Position numbers and translations under genes: made by a program. This document shows positions 63,971 to 64,000 of a stretch of DNA of 64,000 bases, in pieces. The notes under the pieces are model-generated. The model worked only from the letters and a program-made list of their open reading frames with translations. It was not told the origin of the DNA and did not search any database. The stretch is from Methylobacillus flagellatus_A (GTDB taxonomy: Bacteria; Pseudomonadota; Gammaproteobacteria; Burkholderiales; Methylophilaceae), in assembly GCF_031344055.1 (NCBI RefSeq), contig NZ_JADBEN010000003.1. One strand, given 5' to 3'. Each line of letters starts with the position of its first letter. The first letter of the stretch is position 1.

Positions 63971-64000
63971 ATTCATTCGCTATCTAGAACTGATATTTCA

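Overview
The window looks like a chromosome segment of a moderately GC-rich betaproteobacterium. The gene set and protein character (thiD-thiE-hemL-hemE cluster, priA next to argS, CsbD/DUF2171/DUF2789 small proteins, PEP-CTERM export signal, many FecI/FecR systems) suggest a methylotroph of the Methylophilaceae, perhaps Methylobacillus-like. That placement is from recall, not from a search. No prophage, CRISPR array, rRNA or complete insertion sequence was seen. One tRNA (Gly, CCC anticodon) is present.

Layout. 1-5.5 kb: end of a glycosyltransferase, a CsbD stress protein, a PLP enzyme, an OprC-like copper receptor, tRNA-Gly and an MFS carrier. 5.9-11.6 kb: a complete DSF-type (diffusible fatty acid) signalling set, with rpfG-like and rpfC-like genes facing an rpfF-like synthase and a divergent FadL porin. 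11.6-15.6 kb: DUF2171 protein, tandem universal stress protein and a P-type cation ATPase. 16-20.5 kb: thiD-thiE-hemL-kinase-like-hemE, largely overlapping. 20.6-30 kb: housekeeping genes (BON-LysM protein, lipoprotein, two SDRs, priA, argS, SPOR protein, dsbA), a glycosyltransferase remnant and a ParE-type toxin-antitoxin pair.

31-56 kb is one large iron-acquisition region, nearly all on the minus strand. It holds three FecI-FecR-TonB receptor modules, each receptor carrying an N-terminal STN signalling domain. With them are two PepSY membrane proteins with small partners, a Fur-box-preceded PEP-CTERM protein, a Sel1-repeat protein and a DUF4198-MacA-MacB-TolC-like export operon. No siderophore biosynthesis genes are visible, which suggests use of foreign siderophores (inference). 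Fur-box-like palindromes lie in front of the sigma genes. A 36-bp promoter-like block, 33 of 36 bases identical, precedes both the PepSY operon and the MacAB operon, and a weaker relative precedes the first receptor. 56-64 kb: a CysJ-like diflavin reductase directly downstream of an unusually long glutamate synthase large subunit, with no gltD beside it.

Most notable: (1) a dispersed ~115-bp imperfect palindrome in four copies whose arms change together, so pairing is kept; (2) the DSF system; (3) the shared promoter block defining a local iron regulon; (4) a candidate Fur-linked small RNA between fecI and the PEP-CTERM gene; (5) the long GltB with a shortened cysteine spacing paired with a diflavin reductase.
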